Source: an uncultured Collinsella sp. (GTDB taxonomy: Bacteria; Actinomycetota; Coriobacteriia; Coriobacteriales; Coriobacteriaceae). Taken from it: a DNA stretch of 64,000 nucleotides. The DNA is taken from the NCBI GenBank assembly GCA_902490305.1, contig CABUDI010000006.1:29465-93464 (forward strand), written 5' to 3'. Below the pieces are notes generated by a model. The model was not told the origin of the DNA, did not search any database, and was given only the letters and a program-made list of their open reading frames with translations. The translations under genes and the position numbers were made by a program. Positions 16,348 to 25,626 of this stretch are shown one piece after another (the first letter of the stretch is position 1; every line of letters begins with the position of its first letter).

Positions 16348-16349
16348 TG

Positions 16350-16416
16350 AGTTGCGGTGAAATAGGGACTGAATTGCTGCTTAAAGGGTCAAAACAGTCC
16401 GTATTCCACCGCAACT
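16350..16416. repeat. TTGCGGTG-arm hairpin, copy 1
   Basis: The arms AGTTGCGGTGAAATA and TATTCCACCGCAACT, continued by GGGACT/AGTCC, form a stem of about 20 bp with few mismatches around a 25-base loop. Two close relatives are at 55728-55790 and 59865-59931. Bases 16424-16434 after it contain a run of eight Gs. Confidence 0.7.
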
Positions 16417-16534
16417 TATGGGGTCGGGGGGGGATTATTGGTGCCCTGCATCTCCATAAACTCAACGCTTACGAAGCGCGCGCCGTTCGTGTTAGGGTAG
16501 TTCCACCACATAAGTAGTCGCAGACGCACGTACC

Positions 16535-16585
16535 ACGGGCGGGCGAGATGAAGTCCCAACAGCTCCATCTTGCCCGCCCGTTTTT
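16535..16585 (+). terminator. Strong hairpin with T run ahead of the DUF2798 gene
   Basis: ACGGGCGGGCGAGATG pairs over 16 positions with CATCTTGCCCGCCCGT (one G-T pair), followed by TTTTT. It lies 36-86 bases upstream of the next gene in the same direction, so it may be a leader attenuator rather than a plain terminator. Confidence 0.75.
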
Positions 16586-16620
16586 GTTGCGTGGTGCCGC
16601 GGCGTAACACAGAAAGGACA

Positions 16621-17178
16621 ATGCCCTTTATGCCTATCAACAAACGAGAGAGCCTGCTGTTCACCTTTATCATGTGCTTTTGCATGGTGCTCTGGATGAG
16701 CATCTACAACGTTGCCCTGCAGCATGGGGCCATCAACGGCGAGGTTGTTGCCGCCGCGTGGCTCGGCTTCCCCGTTGCCTACATTTTTGCCATGTGCTGC
16801 GACTGGTTTGTTGCCAGCCCCCTTGCCAAGGGTTTCGCCTTTAAATTCCTGGTCACGCCGGGCAAGAGTTCGCCGCTTGCCATGACGCTCGCCGTCAGCT
16901 CCTGCATGGTCGTTCCCATGGTCATCATCATGTCGCTGTACGGTGCCTGTGAGGGTCTGACGCACATGCCCGGCGGCATCCTTGCGAACCTGTATTCCGT
17001 GCCCGCGATCTGGATGATCAACATCCCGCATAATTTTGTGATGGCGCTGCCGTGGAACCTTTTGGTAGCCGGTCCGATTTCCCGCTTCGTCTTCCGTCGT
17101 GCCTTCCCTGTGGGGACGGTTTTCGAGGAGGAGCATGCCGAGCTCCTGGAGCAGGCTATGGCTCCTGAGTGCGAGTAG
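16621..17178 (+). CDS. DUF2798 family membrane protein
   Basis: A protein of 185 residues (182 if ATG 16630 is used) with four hydrophobic segments arranged as two similar pairs: LLFTFIMCFCMVLWMSIYN, then a segment around GFPVAYIFAMCCDWFV, then LAMTLAVSSCMVVPMVIIM and a last one around PHNFVMALPWNLLVAGPI. The pairs F-CM----M--YN and -P-----I---W--N---A-PW----GP are typical of DUF2798. No function is established. AAAGGA lies 2 bases before ATG 16621 and 11 before ATG 16630, so the start is open. Its expression may depend on the leader hairpin upstream. Confidence 0.7.
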   Translation: MPFMPINKRESLLFTFIMCFCMVLWMSIYNVALQHGAINGEVVAAAWLGFPVAYIFAMCCDWFVASPLAKGFAFKFLVTPGKSSPLAMTLAVSSCMVVPMVIIMSLYGACEGLTHMPGGILANLYSVPAIWMINIPHNFVMALPWNLLVAGPISRFVFRRAFPVGTVFEEEHAELLEQAMAPECE

Positions 17179-17344
17179 CTCGCTTAGGGATCTGCTGAGC
17201 GCGGGCGACTTGCTTGGTTGGAGCCCAAAGCGTGGATAGCTCTCTCGGCGACATCGCGGGCGTGAGCGGTGCGCATGACCGGAGGGCCCGTGCTGCTCCG
17301 TTGCCCGACGTGCTAGCGCGCAGAACAATCTGTTGGTGCATTCG

Positions 17345-17377
17345 GCGGCTGCTGAAGCGTTTCGGCAGCCGCTTTTT
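17345..17377 (+). terminator. Terminator downstream of the DUF2798 gene
   Basis: GCGGCTGC and GCAGCCGC, extended inward by TGAA/TTCG, give a 12-bp stem with a GCGT loop and five Ts. The stretch 17179-17344 before it holds no gene that I can support. Confidence 0.85.
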
Positions 17378-17389
17378 ATACGGAGTTTA

Positions 17390-17410
17390 AATACAACAGT
17401 CTGTTGTATT
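17390..17410. promoter_or_regulatory. Palindromic operator, probably for the TetR regulator at 21883
   Basis: AATACAACAG and CTGTTGTATT are perfect 10-base half-sites around a single T, 50 bases before the start of the large dehydratase-activase gene. A symmetric site of this length is typical for TetR-family repressors, and the only regulator in the unit is the TetR gene at its end. A TATATC box at 17422-17427 just downstream could be the -10. Confidence 0.65.
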
Positions 17411-17459
17411 ACGTAGAGTGGTATATCTCTAGCGGGAAAAATGCGAGAGACGGAGCATT

Positions 17460-20400
17460 ATGGCGTTGCTAGTAGGACTGGACGTAGGGTCGACGACGAC
17501 CAAAGTTTACGCGATGCACGAGGATATGACCGAGGCGTGGTGGGGATATCGCCGCCACGGGGCGTGTCAGACAGCGAGCGTGCGCGCCATGCTCGGCGAG
17601 CTCGCCGAGCGCTTTCCCCATGAGTCGCTGCGCGTTGCGGTGACCGGCTCGGGTGCGCGCGATATCGCGACCGCGCTGGGCGCCTCGTACGTTCAGGAGG
17701 TGGTCGCCAACGCGCTCGCGATCAGCAGGTTCTATCCGCAGACGCGCTGCGCCATCGAGCTGGGCGGCCAAGACGCCAAGATGATCTTCTTCCGCACCAA
17801 CGATAAGGGAGACATCGAGGTTGCCGACATGCGCATGAACGGCTCGTGCGCAGGCGGTACCGGTGCATTTATCGACGAGATGGCAAAGCTCATGGGGGTC
17901 GGCACCGAATCGGGCGAGTTCGAGCAGCTCGCAAGCCGGGGAACGACCGTCCACGAGGTCTCGGGCCGCTGCGGCGTGTACGCAAAGACCGATATCCAGC
18001 CGCTGCTCAACGAGGGCATTCCTACCACCGACCTGGCGCTTTCGGCGCTTCACGCGGTCGCCCGCCAAACGATCGGCGGTCTGGCCCAGGGTATCGACAT
18101 CGAGCCGCCGGTAATCTTCGAGGGCGGTACGCTCGCCTACAACCCCACACTGGTCCGCGTGTTCCGGGAGCAACTGAATCTATCGGACGATCAGGTTATC
18201 GTCCCGCGCGATCCGCAGATCATGGTCGCGCGCGGTGCCGCCCTGTCGCTGACCGACATGTTCGCATCGTCCCAACCGATCGACCTTCCCGACGCTTTTG
18301 TCCGGCTGGATAAGCTCGAGACGGTCGCGCCCGCAAGCGGGGAGGGACGTCTTGCCCAGCCCTTTTTTGCCACACCTGCCGAGCAGGCGGATTTTACGGC
18401 ACGCCATGGCAAAGAGACGCCGGCAAAGGGTCCGGATGCGTATGCGCCCGGAGAGACGGTGCGTGTGGCGCTCGGTATCGATTCGGGGAGCACGACGACC
18501 AAGTTCGCCCTGGTCGATGAGGCGGGTGAGCTTGTCGATTCGTTCTACGCGTCTAATAACGGCAGACCGCTCGACGTCGCCCAACAGGGTCTTGTCAGCT
18601 TGAAGAACCGCTGGGAGACAGCGGGAGTCACGCTTGCGATCGATGCCGTGGGCACCACGGGATACGGCGAGGAGCTTTTCGCGCGCGCGTTCCACGCCGA
18701 CTACCATACGGTCGAGACGGTCGCGCACGCCCGCGCCGCGTGCGCATGCGTTCCCGATGCGACCTTCGTGCTCGACATCGGCGGACAGGATATGAAGGCC
18801 ATCTGGCTCAACCACGGCGTGCTGACCGATATCGTCGTCAACGAGGCGTGCTCTGCGGGCTGCGGCTCGTTCCTCGAGGGTTTTGCCAAAAACCTCGGAA
18901 TAGCCGTTGAGGATATCGCGACCGAGGCATTTTCGTCCAAAGCCCCCGCCGTTCTCGGCAGCCGCTGCACGGTGTTCATGAACAGCAGCGTCGTTTCCGA
19001 GCAGCGGCGCGGTAAGGGTCCGGGCGACATCATGGCCGGTCTCTGCCGTTCGATTATCGAGAACGTGTTCACCAAGGTCATTCGCGTTTCAAATCTCAAC
19101 CGTCTGGGCGACAAAGTCGTCGTCCAGGGCGGCACGTTCCGAAACGACGCGGTGCTGCGCGCATTCGAGCAGTATCTGGGCAAACCCGTCACGCGTGCGC
19201 CCCACCCGGGGCTGATGGGCGCTATCGGTATCGCCCTGCTCGCGCGCGAGGAATGCCGCAAGGGCGACGCCGGCACGTCGTTTATCGGGCTCGATGCCGT
19301 GGAGCGCTTCGAGCATCGCGAGTTCGGCGGCGTTACCTGCCGTCGGTGCAACAACCGCTGCCAGCGCGCGGTCGTGGCATTTGGCGACGGCTCGCTTTAC
19401 GTCACGGGCAATCGCTGCCCGCGCGGCGGCGCCATCTCATGGGATGAGCTCGTGCGCGAGGTTCCCGCGGCGGAGGAGCTGCGTCCGCAGGGTGCTTGCG
19501 AGGCACAGGCACCCGGCACGGGGCGCGACCGGACCGCGGCTGCCCCCAATCTCTTTGTCGACCGCGAGAAGCTGCTGTTCGAGTCGTACCCCACGGTTCC
19601 CGTCAGCGGGGGGCGCGATGTCACGATCGGCATTCCCCGTGTGCTCGAGTTCTGGGACACCATGCCGTTCTGGTCGACGTTCTTCAGCACGCTCGGCTTT
19701 AAGGTGCGCGTCTCGGGACGCAGCACCAAGGCGATGTACGAGCGCGGTCTGGCGCACGTCACATCCGACACCGTGTGCTTCCCGGCCAAGCTCGTCCACG
19801 GGCACATCCGCAATCTCGTCGACGCCGGCGTCGACCGCATCTTCATGCCCATCATCACGACGGTGCCCACCGAAAACACCGCCTCTACCAGCGAGTGGAT
19901 GTGCGCCGTCGTAAAGGGATACCCCTACGTGATGCGCAATTCCGATAACCCGGAGGAGCGTTTCGGCGTTCCGTTCGATACGCCGCTGTTCCACTGGTAC
20001 GACGAGGGCGACCGAAACCGCCAGCTCAAGGCGTGGTGCAAGGAGACCTTCGATATCGATGCCGACCTGGTTGCCAAGGCGACCGAGCAGGCGGACCGCG
20101 CGCAGGAGACGTTTGAGAACCAGCTGCAGCTGCGCGGCAGGCAGGTGCTCGAGAACGTGCACGAGGACGGCGGCTACGCGGTGGTGATCGCTTCGCGCCC
20201 GTACCACAACGACCCGCTGGTCAACCACGGGCTGCCCAAGCTCTTCTCTGAGCGCGGCATCCCCGTGCTGACGCCCGATGCGGTGCCGGGGGTCTGCAAC
20301 GTCGATCTTTCCAACAGCCGCATCGACATCGTGAACAACTACCATGCGCGCATGCTGTCGTGCGCGGTCATCGTCGCATCGACGCCCGAGCTCGAGCTCG

Positions 20401-21899
20401 TGCAGATGGGCAGCTTCGGCTGCGGCCACGATGCGTATCTCACCGACGAGATCGCGCGCATGATGGGCGAGATGGGCTCCAAGGTTCCGATGATGATCAA
20501 GCTCGATGAGAGCGACGTCGCCGGTCCCATGGGCATTCGCGTGCGTTCGTTTATCGAGTCGGTCAACCGTCGTCGCGCGGAGGAGCGTGCCGAGGGCGCC
20601 CGGGTGCACGCGGTCCATCCGCTCGACGACCCGTATAAGGTCAAGTACACCAAGCGCGACCGGCACGACAAGATCGCGCTGGTCCCCAACACCTCCCATG
20701 CGTTCTGCAGGCTCATGACCGCGGCGATGCGCAATCAGGGCGTGCGCGCCGAGGCCCTTGATATCGGGCGCGAGGATGCCATCCGCCTGGGCAAACGCTA
20801 TGTGCACAACGACATCTGCTTCCCCGCGCAAATCGTGATCGGCGAGGCGCTCGCGGCACTCGAGAGCGGTAAGTACGACCCGCACGACGTCGCCGTGGTG
20901 ACTGGCAAGTATATCGGCGACTGCCGCCTGACGCACTACATGACCCTGCTGCGCCGCGCGCTCGACGACGCGGGATACGACTATGTCCCGGTGCTCACCA
21001 ACGACGACGTCGATGCCCACAATGCGCATCCGGGCTTCAAGCTCGGCCTTGGCCCGAGCATCCAGATCGCCTACGGTCTTCCCATGATCGATGCCCTCGA
21101 GGCCATGCTTAGGCGCATCCGTCCCTACGAGCTCGAGAAGGGCGCGGCGGACGCTGCGTTCGACCGCGCGCTCGATGAGGTTATCGAGGGCATGGAGCGC
21201 TCCGGGCTGAGAGGCCAGGCGACGGGCTTCAAACGCGCGCTTGCGATCATGGACGCCGTTCCGTACGACCGCTCGAACCCGCATCCGACCGTTCTCATCG
21301 TGGGCGAGTACCTGCTCAATTTCCATCTCGGCGCCAACCACGAGATCGAGCGCTACCTCGAGGACAACGGGCTCGAGGTCATCGAGGCGCGCATGACCGA
21401 CGTGATCCGCAAGACCTATTTCTACAAGCATGCGCAGTCGCGCGAGTTCCACGTCGACCTGTCGCTGCCCGAAAAGGCCTGGTACGCCACGGCGGACAAC
21501 CTGTTCGAGCTCGCGCACGACCGTTGCGACCGCCTGGGCGCGGCGAGCCCGCTCTACGAGCCGCCGACGCGCATGCCCGAGCTCGTGCGCGCGAGCGATA
21601 AGATCCTGCACCATACGTTCGATGCGGGCGAGGGCGTGCTGATTCCGGCGGAGATCCTCGAGCACGCCAAGCGCGGCTGCCGCAACTTCGTGATCCTGCA
21701 GCCGTTCGGGTGTCTGCCCAACCATGTCGTGGGGCGCGGGCTCATCCATGCGCTCAAGGAGCAGTATCCCACGGCGCAGTTCCTGCCGCTCGACTACGAT
21801 CCCGACGTGAGCTTCGCCAACGTGGAGAACCGTCTTCAGATGCTCATCATGAACGCCAAGGCGCAGGGGTGCGGTGAGGCGCATGGCGAGACCGCGTAA
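17460..21899 (+). CDS. 2-hydroxyacyl-CoA dehydratase activase / dehydratase-related fusion protein
   Basis: A 1479-residue multidomain protein. Residues 1-290 and 335-600 are two BadF/HgdC-type ASKHA ATPase domains (GLDVGSTTTK and GIDSGSTTTK, with GGQDAK and GGQDMK). The second has the cysteines of the activator [4Fe-4S] site in ACSAGCGSFLEG and GSRCTVF; the first has CAGGTGAF and SGRCGVY. A four-cysteine knot (CRRCNNRCQ ... GNRCPRG, 625-660) follows, then a DUF2229 region (from about 720) and a dehydratase-like C-terminal part. Activators use ATP to inject an electron into a dehydratase. The substrate is unknown. Ribosome site GGAG; followed by an overlapping tetR. Confidence 0.85.
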   Translation: MALLVGLDVGSTTTKVYAMHEDMTEAWWGYRRHGACQTASVRAMLGELAERFPHESLRVAVTGSGARDIATALGASYVQEVVANALAISRFYPQTRCAIELGGQDAKMIFFRTNDKGDIEVADMRMNGSCAGGTGAFIDEMAKLMGVGTESGEFEQLASRGTTVHEVSGRCGVYAKTDIQPLLNEGIPTTDLALSALHAVARQTIGGLAQGIDIEPPVIFEGGTLAYNPTLVRVFREQLNLSDDQVIVPRDPQIMVARGAALSLTDMFASSQPIDLPDAFVRLDKLETVAPASGEGRLAQPFFATPAEQADFTARHGKETPAKGPDAYAPGETVRVALGIDSGSTTTKFALVDEAGELVDSFYASNNGRPLDVAQQGLVSLKNRWETAGVTLAIDAVGTTGYGEELFARAFHADYHTVETVAHARAACACVPDATFVLDIGGQDMKAIWLNHGVLTDIVVNEACSAGCGSFLEGFAKNLGIAVEDIATEAFSSKAPAVLGSRCTVFMNSSVVSEQRRGKGPGDIMAGLCRSIIENVFTKVIRVSNLNRLGDKVVVQGGTFRNDAVLRAFEQYLGKPVTRAPHPGLMGAIGIALLAREECRKGDAGTSFIGLDAVERFEHREFGGVTCRRCNNRCQRAVVAFGDGSLYVTGNRCPRGGAISWDELVREVPAAEELRPQGACEAQAPGTGRDRTAAAPNLFVDREKLLFESYPTVPVSGGRDVTIGIPRVLEFWDTMPFWSTFFSTLGFKVRVSGRSTKAMYERGLAHVTSDTVCFPAKLVHGHIRNLVDAGVDRIFMPIITTVPTENTASTSEWMCAVVKGYPYVMRNSDNPEERFGVPFDTPLFHWYDEGDRNRQLKAWCKETFDIDADLVAKATEQADRAQETFENQLQLRGRQVLENVHEDGGYAVVIASRPYHNDPLVNHGLPKLFSERGIPVLTPDAVPGVCNVDLSNSRIDIVNNYHARMLSCAVIVASTPELELVQMGSFGCGHDAYLTDEIARMMGEMGSKVPMMIKLDESDVAGPMGIRVRSFIESVNRRRAEERAEGARVHAVHPLDDPYKVKYTKRDRHDKIALVPNTSHAFCRLMTAAMRNQGVRAEALDIGREDAIRLGKRYVHNDICFPAQIVIGEALAALESGKYDPHDVAVVTGKYIGDCRLTHYMTLLRRALDDAGYDYVPVLTNDDVDAHNAHPGFKLGLGPSIQIAYGLPMIDALEAMLRRIRPYELEKGAADAAFDRALDEVIEGMERSGLRGQATGFKRALAIMDAVPYDRSNPHPTVLIVGEYLLNFHLGANHEIERYLEDNGLEVIEARMTDVIRKTYFYKHAQSREFHVDLSLPEKAWYATADNLFELAHDRCDRLGAASPLYEPPTRMPELVRASDKILHHTFDAGEGVLIPAEILEHAKRGCRNFVILQPFGCLPNHVVGRGLIHALKEQYPTAQFLPLDYDPDVSFANVENRLQMLIMNAKAQGCGEAHGETA

Positions 21900-22572
21900 G
21901 GACGCCGATGCGCCCGATGCACGCACCCGAATCATCGAGGCGTTTTGGGAGCTCATCGAGAACAACAGCATCTTCGAGCTGTCGGTTGGCGAGGTGACCC
22001 GCGCCGCCCAGTGCAATCGCGGAACGTTTTACTACTATTTTCACGACTTCGATGAACTCGTCGCCATCGCCATAGCCCAGCTGCTGCAGGATAACGAGCT
22101 CATCACCGATGCCCTCTGGCATTTTTCGAGCGAGGGCGACCTTTCGGCGTTCGACCGGCGCGACGTCCGCTGCCTGCTGCGGCGCATCGTCATCACCATG
22201 AGGGCGGGTGCCGCCGAGCAGGTCGAGCAGGGCATCCATACGATCATCATCGACCGCGTGAGAGAGATCGTCCACCCCGACGGAGAAGAGCTCAAGGCAG
22301 ATTCGAGCTTTGCGGTGGGCTTTCTGGTCTCGGGCATCATGGGCTTTGTGATGGCGGTCGGCTTTGCCCGGGAGGGCGGCGAGGAGATAGACCTCGAGCA
22401 GCTGGGGGACAGCGCGTGCGCGTACCTGAGGGCGGTCGCCATGCAGACGGTTGAAACGGTCGCGCAAGTCGAGGGCGTCGATACATCCGAGCTGCTCGAA
22501 CGCGTCTCCAAGGAGGCCGATGCCTATCGCGCATCGCGTGCGACGAGTCCCGACGTGGTGAAAGACGTCTAG
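21883..22572 (+). CDS. TetR/AcrR family transcriptional regulator
   Basis: A 229-residue regulator. The N-terminal helix-turn-helix reads RIIEAFWELIENNSIFELSVGEVTRAAQCNRGTFYYYFHDFDELVA split over residues 15-60, with the family FYYYF signature of the recognition helix. The rest is a helical ligand domain with a hydrophobic segment near FAVGFLVSGIMGFVMAVG. It overlaps the end of the preceding gene by 17 bases, with GGTGAGG as ribosome site, so both are coupled. It is the likely ligand of the palindrome at 17390-17410, controlling its own operon. The inducer is not known. Confidence 0.88.
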   Translation: MARPRKDADAPDARTRIIEAFWELIENNSIFELSVGEVTRAAQCNRGTFYYYFHDFDELVAIAIAQLLQDNELITDALWHFSSEGDLSAFDRRDVRCLLRRIVITMRAGAAEQVEQGIHTIIIDRVREIVHPDGEELKADSSFAVGFLVSGIMGFVMAVGFAREGGEEIDLEQLGDSACAYLRAVAMQTVETVAQVEGVDTSELLERVSKEADAYRASRATSPDVVKDV

Positions 22573-22705
22573 GGTTTCTCTTGCGGGGCGCCCGTCGCGC
22601 ATCGCGCGGTGAGTCCCGCGATGCGGTCATAACCTGCATTCATGTGAGCCGGGTTTATAGATATTCCTCCAGCTGTTAACATATACTCCATATGGGTAAA
22701 GAGAC

Positions 22706-22733
22706 CAAAGCGCTGCCGCGGGGCGGCGCTTTG
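22706..22733 (+). other. GC-rich hairpin in the clpC leader
   Basis: CAAAGCGC pairs with GCGCTTTG and the stem continues inward to 12 bp. It lies about 20 bases after a TATACT box (22682-22687) and 37 before the clpC start, so it would be in the 5' untranslated region. No CtsR-type direct repeat was seen. Confidence 0.5.
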
Positions 22734-22769
22734 CGTTTGAAAAAACTAGCTCGTCTAAGAGGAACTAGC

Positions 22770-25412
22770 ATGTTAGACCGTTTTACCGATCGTGCGCGTA
22801 AGGTCATGTCCATGGCCAAGCAAGAAGCGCTCGATCTTCATTCAAATAAGGTGGGCACCGAGCACCTGCTGCTCGCGCTTGCCAAGGAGGACGAGGGCAT
22901 TGCCGCCGAGGCGCTGCGTTCGCTCGACATCTCCTATGATGACATCATGGATACTCTCAAAGAGGTCCAGACCACGGTTCCCGAGCCCAGTGAGGAGACC
23001 GAGGCGGCCAAGCTCGCCTTTACGCCGCTCGTCATTAGCGTGATGGAGCGTTCATTCCGCGTGGCGCGCGAGAACAACCAGACCTACGTGTCGACCGAGC
23101 ACCTGCTCATCGGTATCGTCGAAGAGGGCAACGGCATGGCCATGGACATCCTCATGCGCCTGGGTGTGTCGTCCGCCTCCATCAAAAAGGCTATCGAGAA
23201 ACTCACCGCCAAGGACCAGGACAAGAAGCGTCCGCTCGCCGGCGCCGGTGCTGGTCGTCCCGGTGCGGGCCTGCCGTTCTTTAGCGGCTCGGATACCTCT
23301 CAGCAAAGGGGGGGTGGCACCGATACGCTTAAGCAGTTCGCGACCAACCTCACGCAGAAGGCGCGCGACGGCGAGCTCGACCCTGTAATTGGTCGCGAAA
23401 AGGAAGTCCAGCGTATGATGGAAATTCTTTCGCGCCGCACCAAGAACAACCCGCTCATTCTGGGCGACCCCGGCGTGGGCAAGACGGCCATCGTCGAGGG
23501 CCTGGCTCAGCAGATTGCAGCCGGCAACGTGCCCGAGAACCTCATGAACCAGAATATCTGGACGCTCGACCTGCCGGGCCTCGTGGCGGGCGCCAAGTAT
23601 CGCGGCGAGTTTGAGGAGCGCCTCAAGAACGTGATCCAGGAGGCCACCGAAGCTGACGACGTCATCCTGTTTATTGACGAGATGCACACCATCATCGGTG
23701 CCGGCTCTGCCGAGGGCTCCATCGACGCGAGCTCCATGCTCAAGCCCGTTCTCGCACGCGGTGCTTTCCAGATCATCGGTGCCACCACGGCCGAGGAGTT
23801 CCGCAAGTACCTCACCAAGGACCCGGCCTTCGAGCGTCGCTTCCAGACCATCGATGTCGAGGAGCCGAGCGTCGAGGACACGGTCAAGATCCTGACCGCG
23901 CTCAAGCCGCGCTACGAGGAGCACCACCATGTGCGCTATACGCAGGGTGCTATCGAGGCCGCCGCGAACCTCTCCGACCGCTACATCCAGGATCGCTTCC
24001 TGCCCGATAAGGCCATCGACCTCATTGACGAGGCCGGCGCCCGCGCCCGCATCGCCGCCAACCGCGCGCCCGAGCCGGTGCGCGAGGCCGAGCATCGCGT
24101 GGAGGAGCTTAAGGCCGCCGCGCAGGAGGCCACCGAGAGCGACGACATGAACAAGGCCGCCGAGATCACCGAGCAGCAAAAGGCTGCCGAGATTGAGCTC
24201 GCCGAGGCCAAGGCTGCCTGGACGGCCGAGCTCGACGCCAGCCCGCTCACCATCGATGTCTCCCAGATTGCCGACATCGTGTCCGTGACCTCGGGCGTGC
24301 CGGTGTCCTCGCTCACCGAGAGCGAGAGCCGCCGCCTGCTGCAGGCCGAAAGCGTGCTCAAGACGCGCATCATCGGTCAGGACGAGGCCGTCGAGGCCGT
24401 TGCCAAGGCCGTGCGCCGCAGCCGCTCGCCGCTCAAGGACCCGCGTCGCCCCGGCGGCAGCTTTATCTTCCTGGGCCCCACCGGCACGGGCAAAACCGAG
24501 CTCGCCAAGACGCTCGCCGAGTATCTCTTTGGCAGCAAGGACGCGCTCATCAGCTTCGATATGTCGGAGTTTGGCAGTGAGTTCGAGGTCTCCAAGCTCA
24601 TCGGTAGCCCCCCGGGTTATGTGGGCCACGACGAGGGCGGCCAGCTCACCAAGGCTGTTCGCCGTCACCCGTACTCGGTCGTGCTGTTCGACGAGATCGA
24701 GAAGGCGCACCCCGACATCTTCAATATCCTGCTGCAGGTGTTGGAGGAGGGCCGTCTGACCGATAGCCAGGGCAAGACGGTCGACTTCCGCAATACGGTG
24801 ATCATCATGACGTCAAACGTGGGCGCCCGCGAGATCGCGCAGGATGCGAGCGTTGGCTTTGGCACCACCGGCGAGCAGAGTCTCACGTCGAGCGAGATCA
24901 AGGGCCGTGCGATGGGCGAGCTCAAGCGCCTGTTCCGCCCCGAGCTGCTCAACCGTATCGACGATATTGTGGTGTTCCAGAAGCTCTCGGGCGAGAACCT
25001 GACCAAGATTGCGCACCTGCTGGTGGACGATCTGCGCCAGCGCCTGATCGCAAACGGCATGAACATCAAGCTTACCGATGCGGCCTACGACAAGATTGTG
25101 GCGGAGGGTACCGACCTCACCAACGGCGCGCGTCCTCTGCGTCGTGCCATCCAAAAGCTCATCGAGGATCCGCTGTCCGAGGAGCTGCTGGCCGGTGAGT
25201 GGGGCGAGGGCGATACCGTCCTGTGCGACGTGGTCGACGGCAAGTTTGTCTTTAGCCACGGCACGGGTGAGATTCCGGCGCCGCGTCCGGCGGGTGCACT
25301 CGGGGGCGATACCGCTCCGGCGGCGCCGCACACCGGAAACGCCGCGCCTGTGAGCAGTGGCGTGAGCTCGGGCCCCGGCGGCATGATGCAAGCCGGTTCC
25401 GGCGCGCTGTAG
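22770..25412 (+). CDS. clpC: ATP-dependent Clp protease ATP-binding subunit ClpC
   Basis: An 880-residue AAA+ unfoldase that feeds substrates to ClpP. Domains: two N-terminal Clp repeats (about 1-145), D1 with [13 protein letters not shown] (about 231) and [17 protein letters not shown], a short ClpC-type middle domain (about 400-490), D2 with [13 protein letters not shown] (about 568), and the ClpP-binding C-terminal domain ending in a Gly/Pro/Ala-rich tail. AGAGGAACT precedes ATG 22770; a longer frame from 22692 lacks a ribosome site. A run of seven Gs lies in the linker near 23308. Monocistronic, closed by the hairpin at 25438. Confidence 0.95.
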   Translation: MLDRFTDRARKVMSMAKQEALDLHSNKVGTEHLLLALAKEDEGIAAEALRSLDISYDDIMDTLKEVQTTVPEPSEETEAAKLAFTPLVISVMERSFRVARENNQTYVSTEHLLIGIVEEGNGMAMDILMRLGVSSASIKKAIEKLTAKDQDKKRPLAGAGAGRPGAGLPFFSGSDTSQQRGGGTDTLKQFATNLTQKARDGELDPVIGREKEVQRMMEILSRRTKNNPLILGDPGVGKTAIVEGLAQQIAAGNVPENLMNQNIWTLDLPGLVAGAKYRGEFEERLKNVIQEATEADDVILFIDEMHTIIGAGSAEGSIDASSMLKPVLARGAFQIIGATTAEEFRKYLTKDPAFERRFQTIDVEEPSVEDTVKILTALKPRYEEHHHVRYTQGAIEAAANLSDRYIQDRFLPDKAIDLIDEAGARARIAANRAPEPVREAEHRVEELKAAAQEATESDDMNKAAEITEQQKAAEIELAEAKAAWTAELDASPLTIDVSQIADIVSVTSGVPVSSLTESESRRLLQAESVLKTRIIGQDEAVEAVAKAVRRSRSPLKDPRRPGGSFIFLGPTGTGKTELAKTLAEYLFGSKDALISFDMSEFGSEFEVSKLIGSPPGYVGHDEGGQLTKAVRRHPYSVVLFDEIEKAHPDIFNILLQVLEEGRLTDSQGKTVDFRNTVIIMTSNVGAREIAQDASVGFGTTGEQSLTSSEIKGRAMGELKRLFRPELLNRIDDIVVFQKLSGENLTKIAHLLVDDLRQRLIANGMNIKLTDAAYDKIVAEGTDLTNGARPLRRAIQKLIEDPLSEELLAGEWGEGDTVLCDVVDGKFVFSHGTGEIPAPRPAGALGGDTAPAAPHTGNAAPVSSGVSSGPGGMMQAGSGAL

Positions 25413-25437
25413 GGCGTGGCGACAATTTGATACGCGC

Positions 25438-25470
25438 AATCGAGGCGCTCCGGAAAGGGCGCCTCGATTT
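25438..25470 (+). terminator. Terminator of clpC
   Basis: AATCGAGGCGC and GCGCCTCGATT form an 11-bp stem with a 10-base loop; the T run is only three bases before TGTAG. Confidence 0.75.
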
Positions 25471-25626
25471 GTAGAGCTGCGGTAACTGTGACCGTTACGC
25501 TATGCGGTCCACCGTTAGCCGATGATGCGAGGGCGCTCGGCGTTTTCGACTGGTTTATGCACGCAAAGTCTGGGAATATACAAGTCGCATGTCTTACTGT
25601 CTAACCAGTTGCGCCAAGGAGGCACC

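Noticed and set aside
16424..16434. Phase-variable G tract before the DUF2798 gene
   Set aside because: A run of eight Gs exists but it is nearly 200 bases from the start and outside a recognisable promoter.
19437..22016. 859-codon frame opposite the activase gene
   Set aside because: Antisense shadow of a GC-rich gene; it crosses into tetR and its translation is rich in Arg/His/Val without domain motifs.
22573..22769. CtsR or HspR operator before clpC
   Set aside because: Neither the GGTCAAA-type direct repeat nor a HAIR-type inverted repeat was found; only a leader hairpin is present.
23305..23312. Programmed frameshift at the G7 run in clpC
   Set aside because: The frame is intact across the run and encodes a full-length ClpC; slippage cannot be judged from one sequence.
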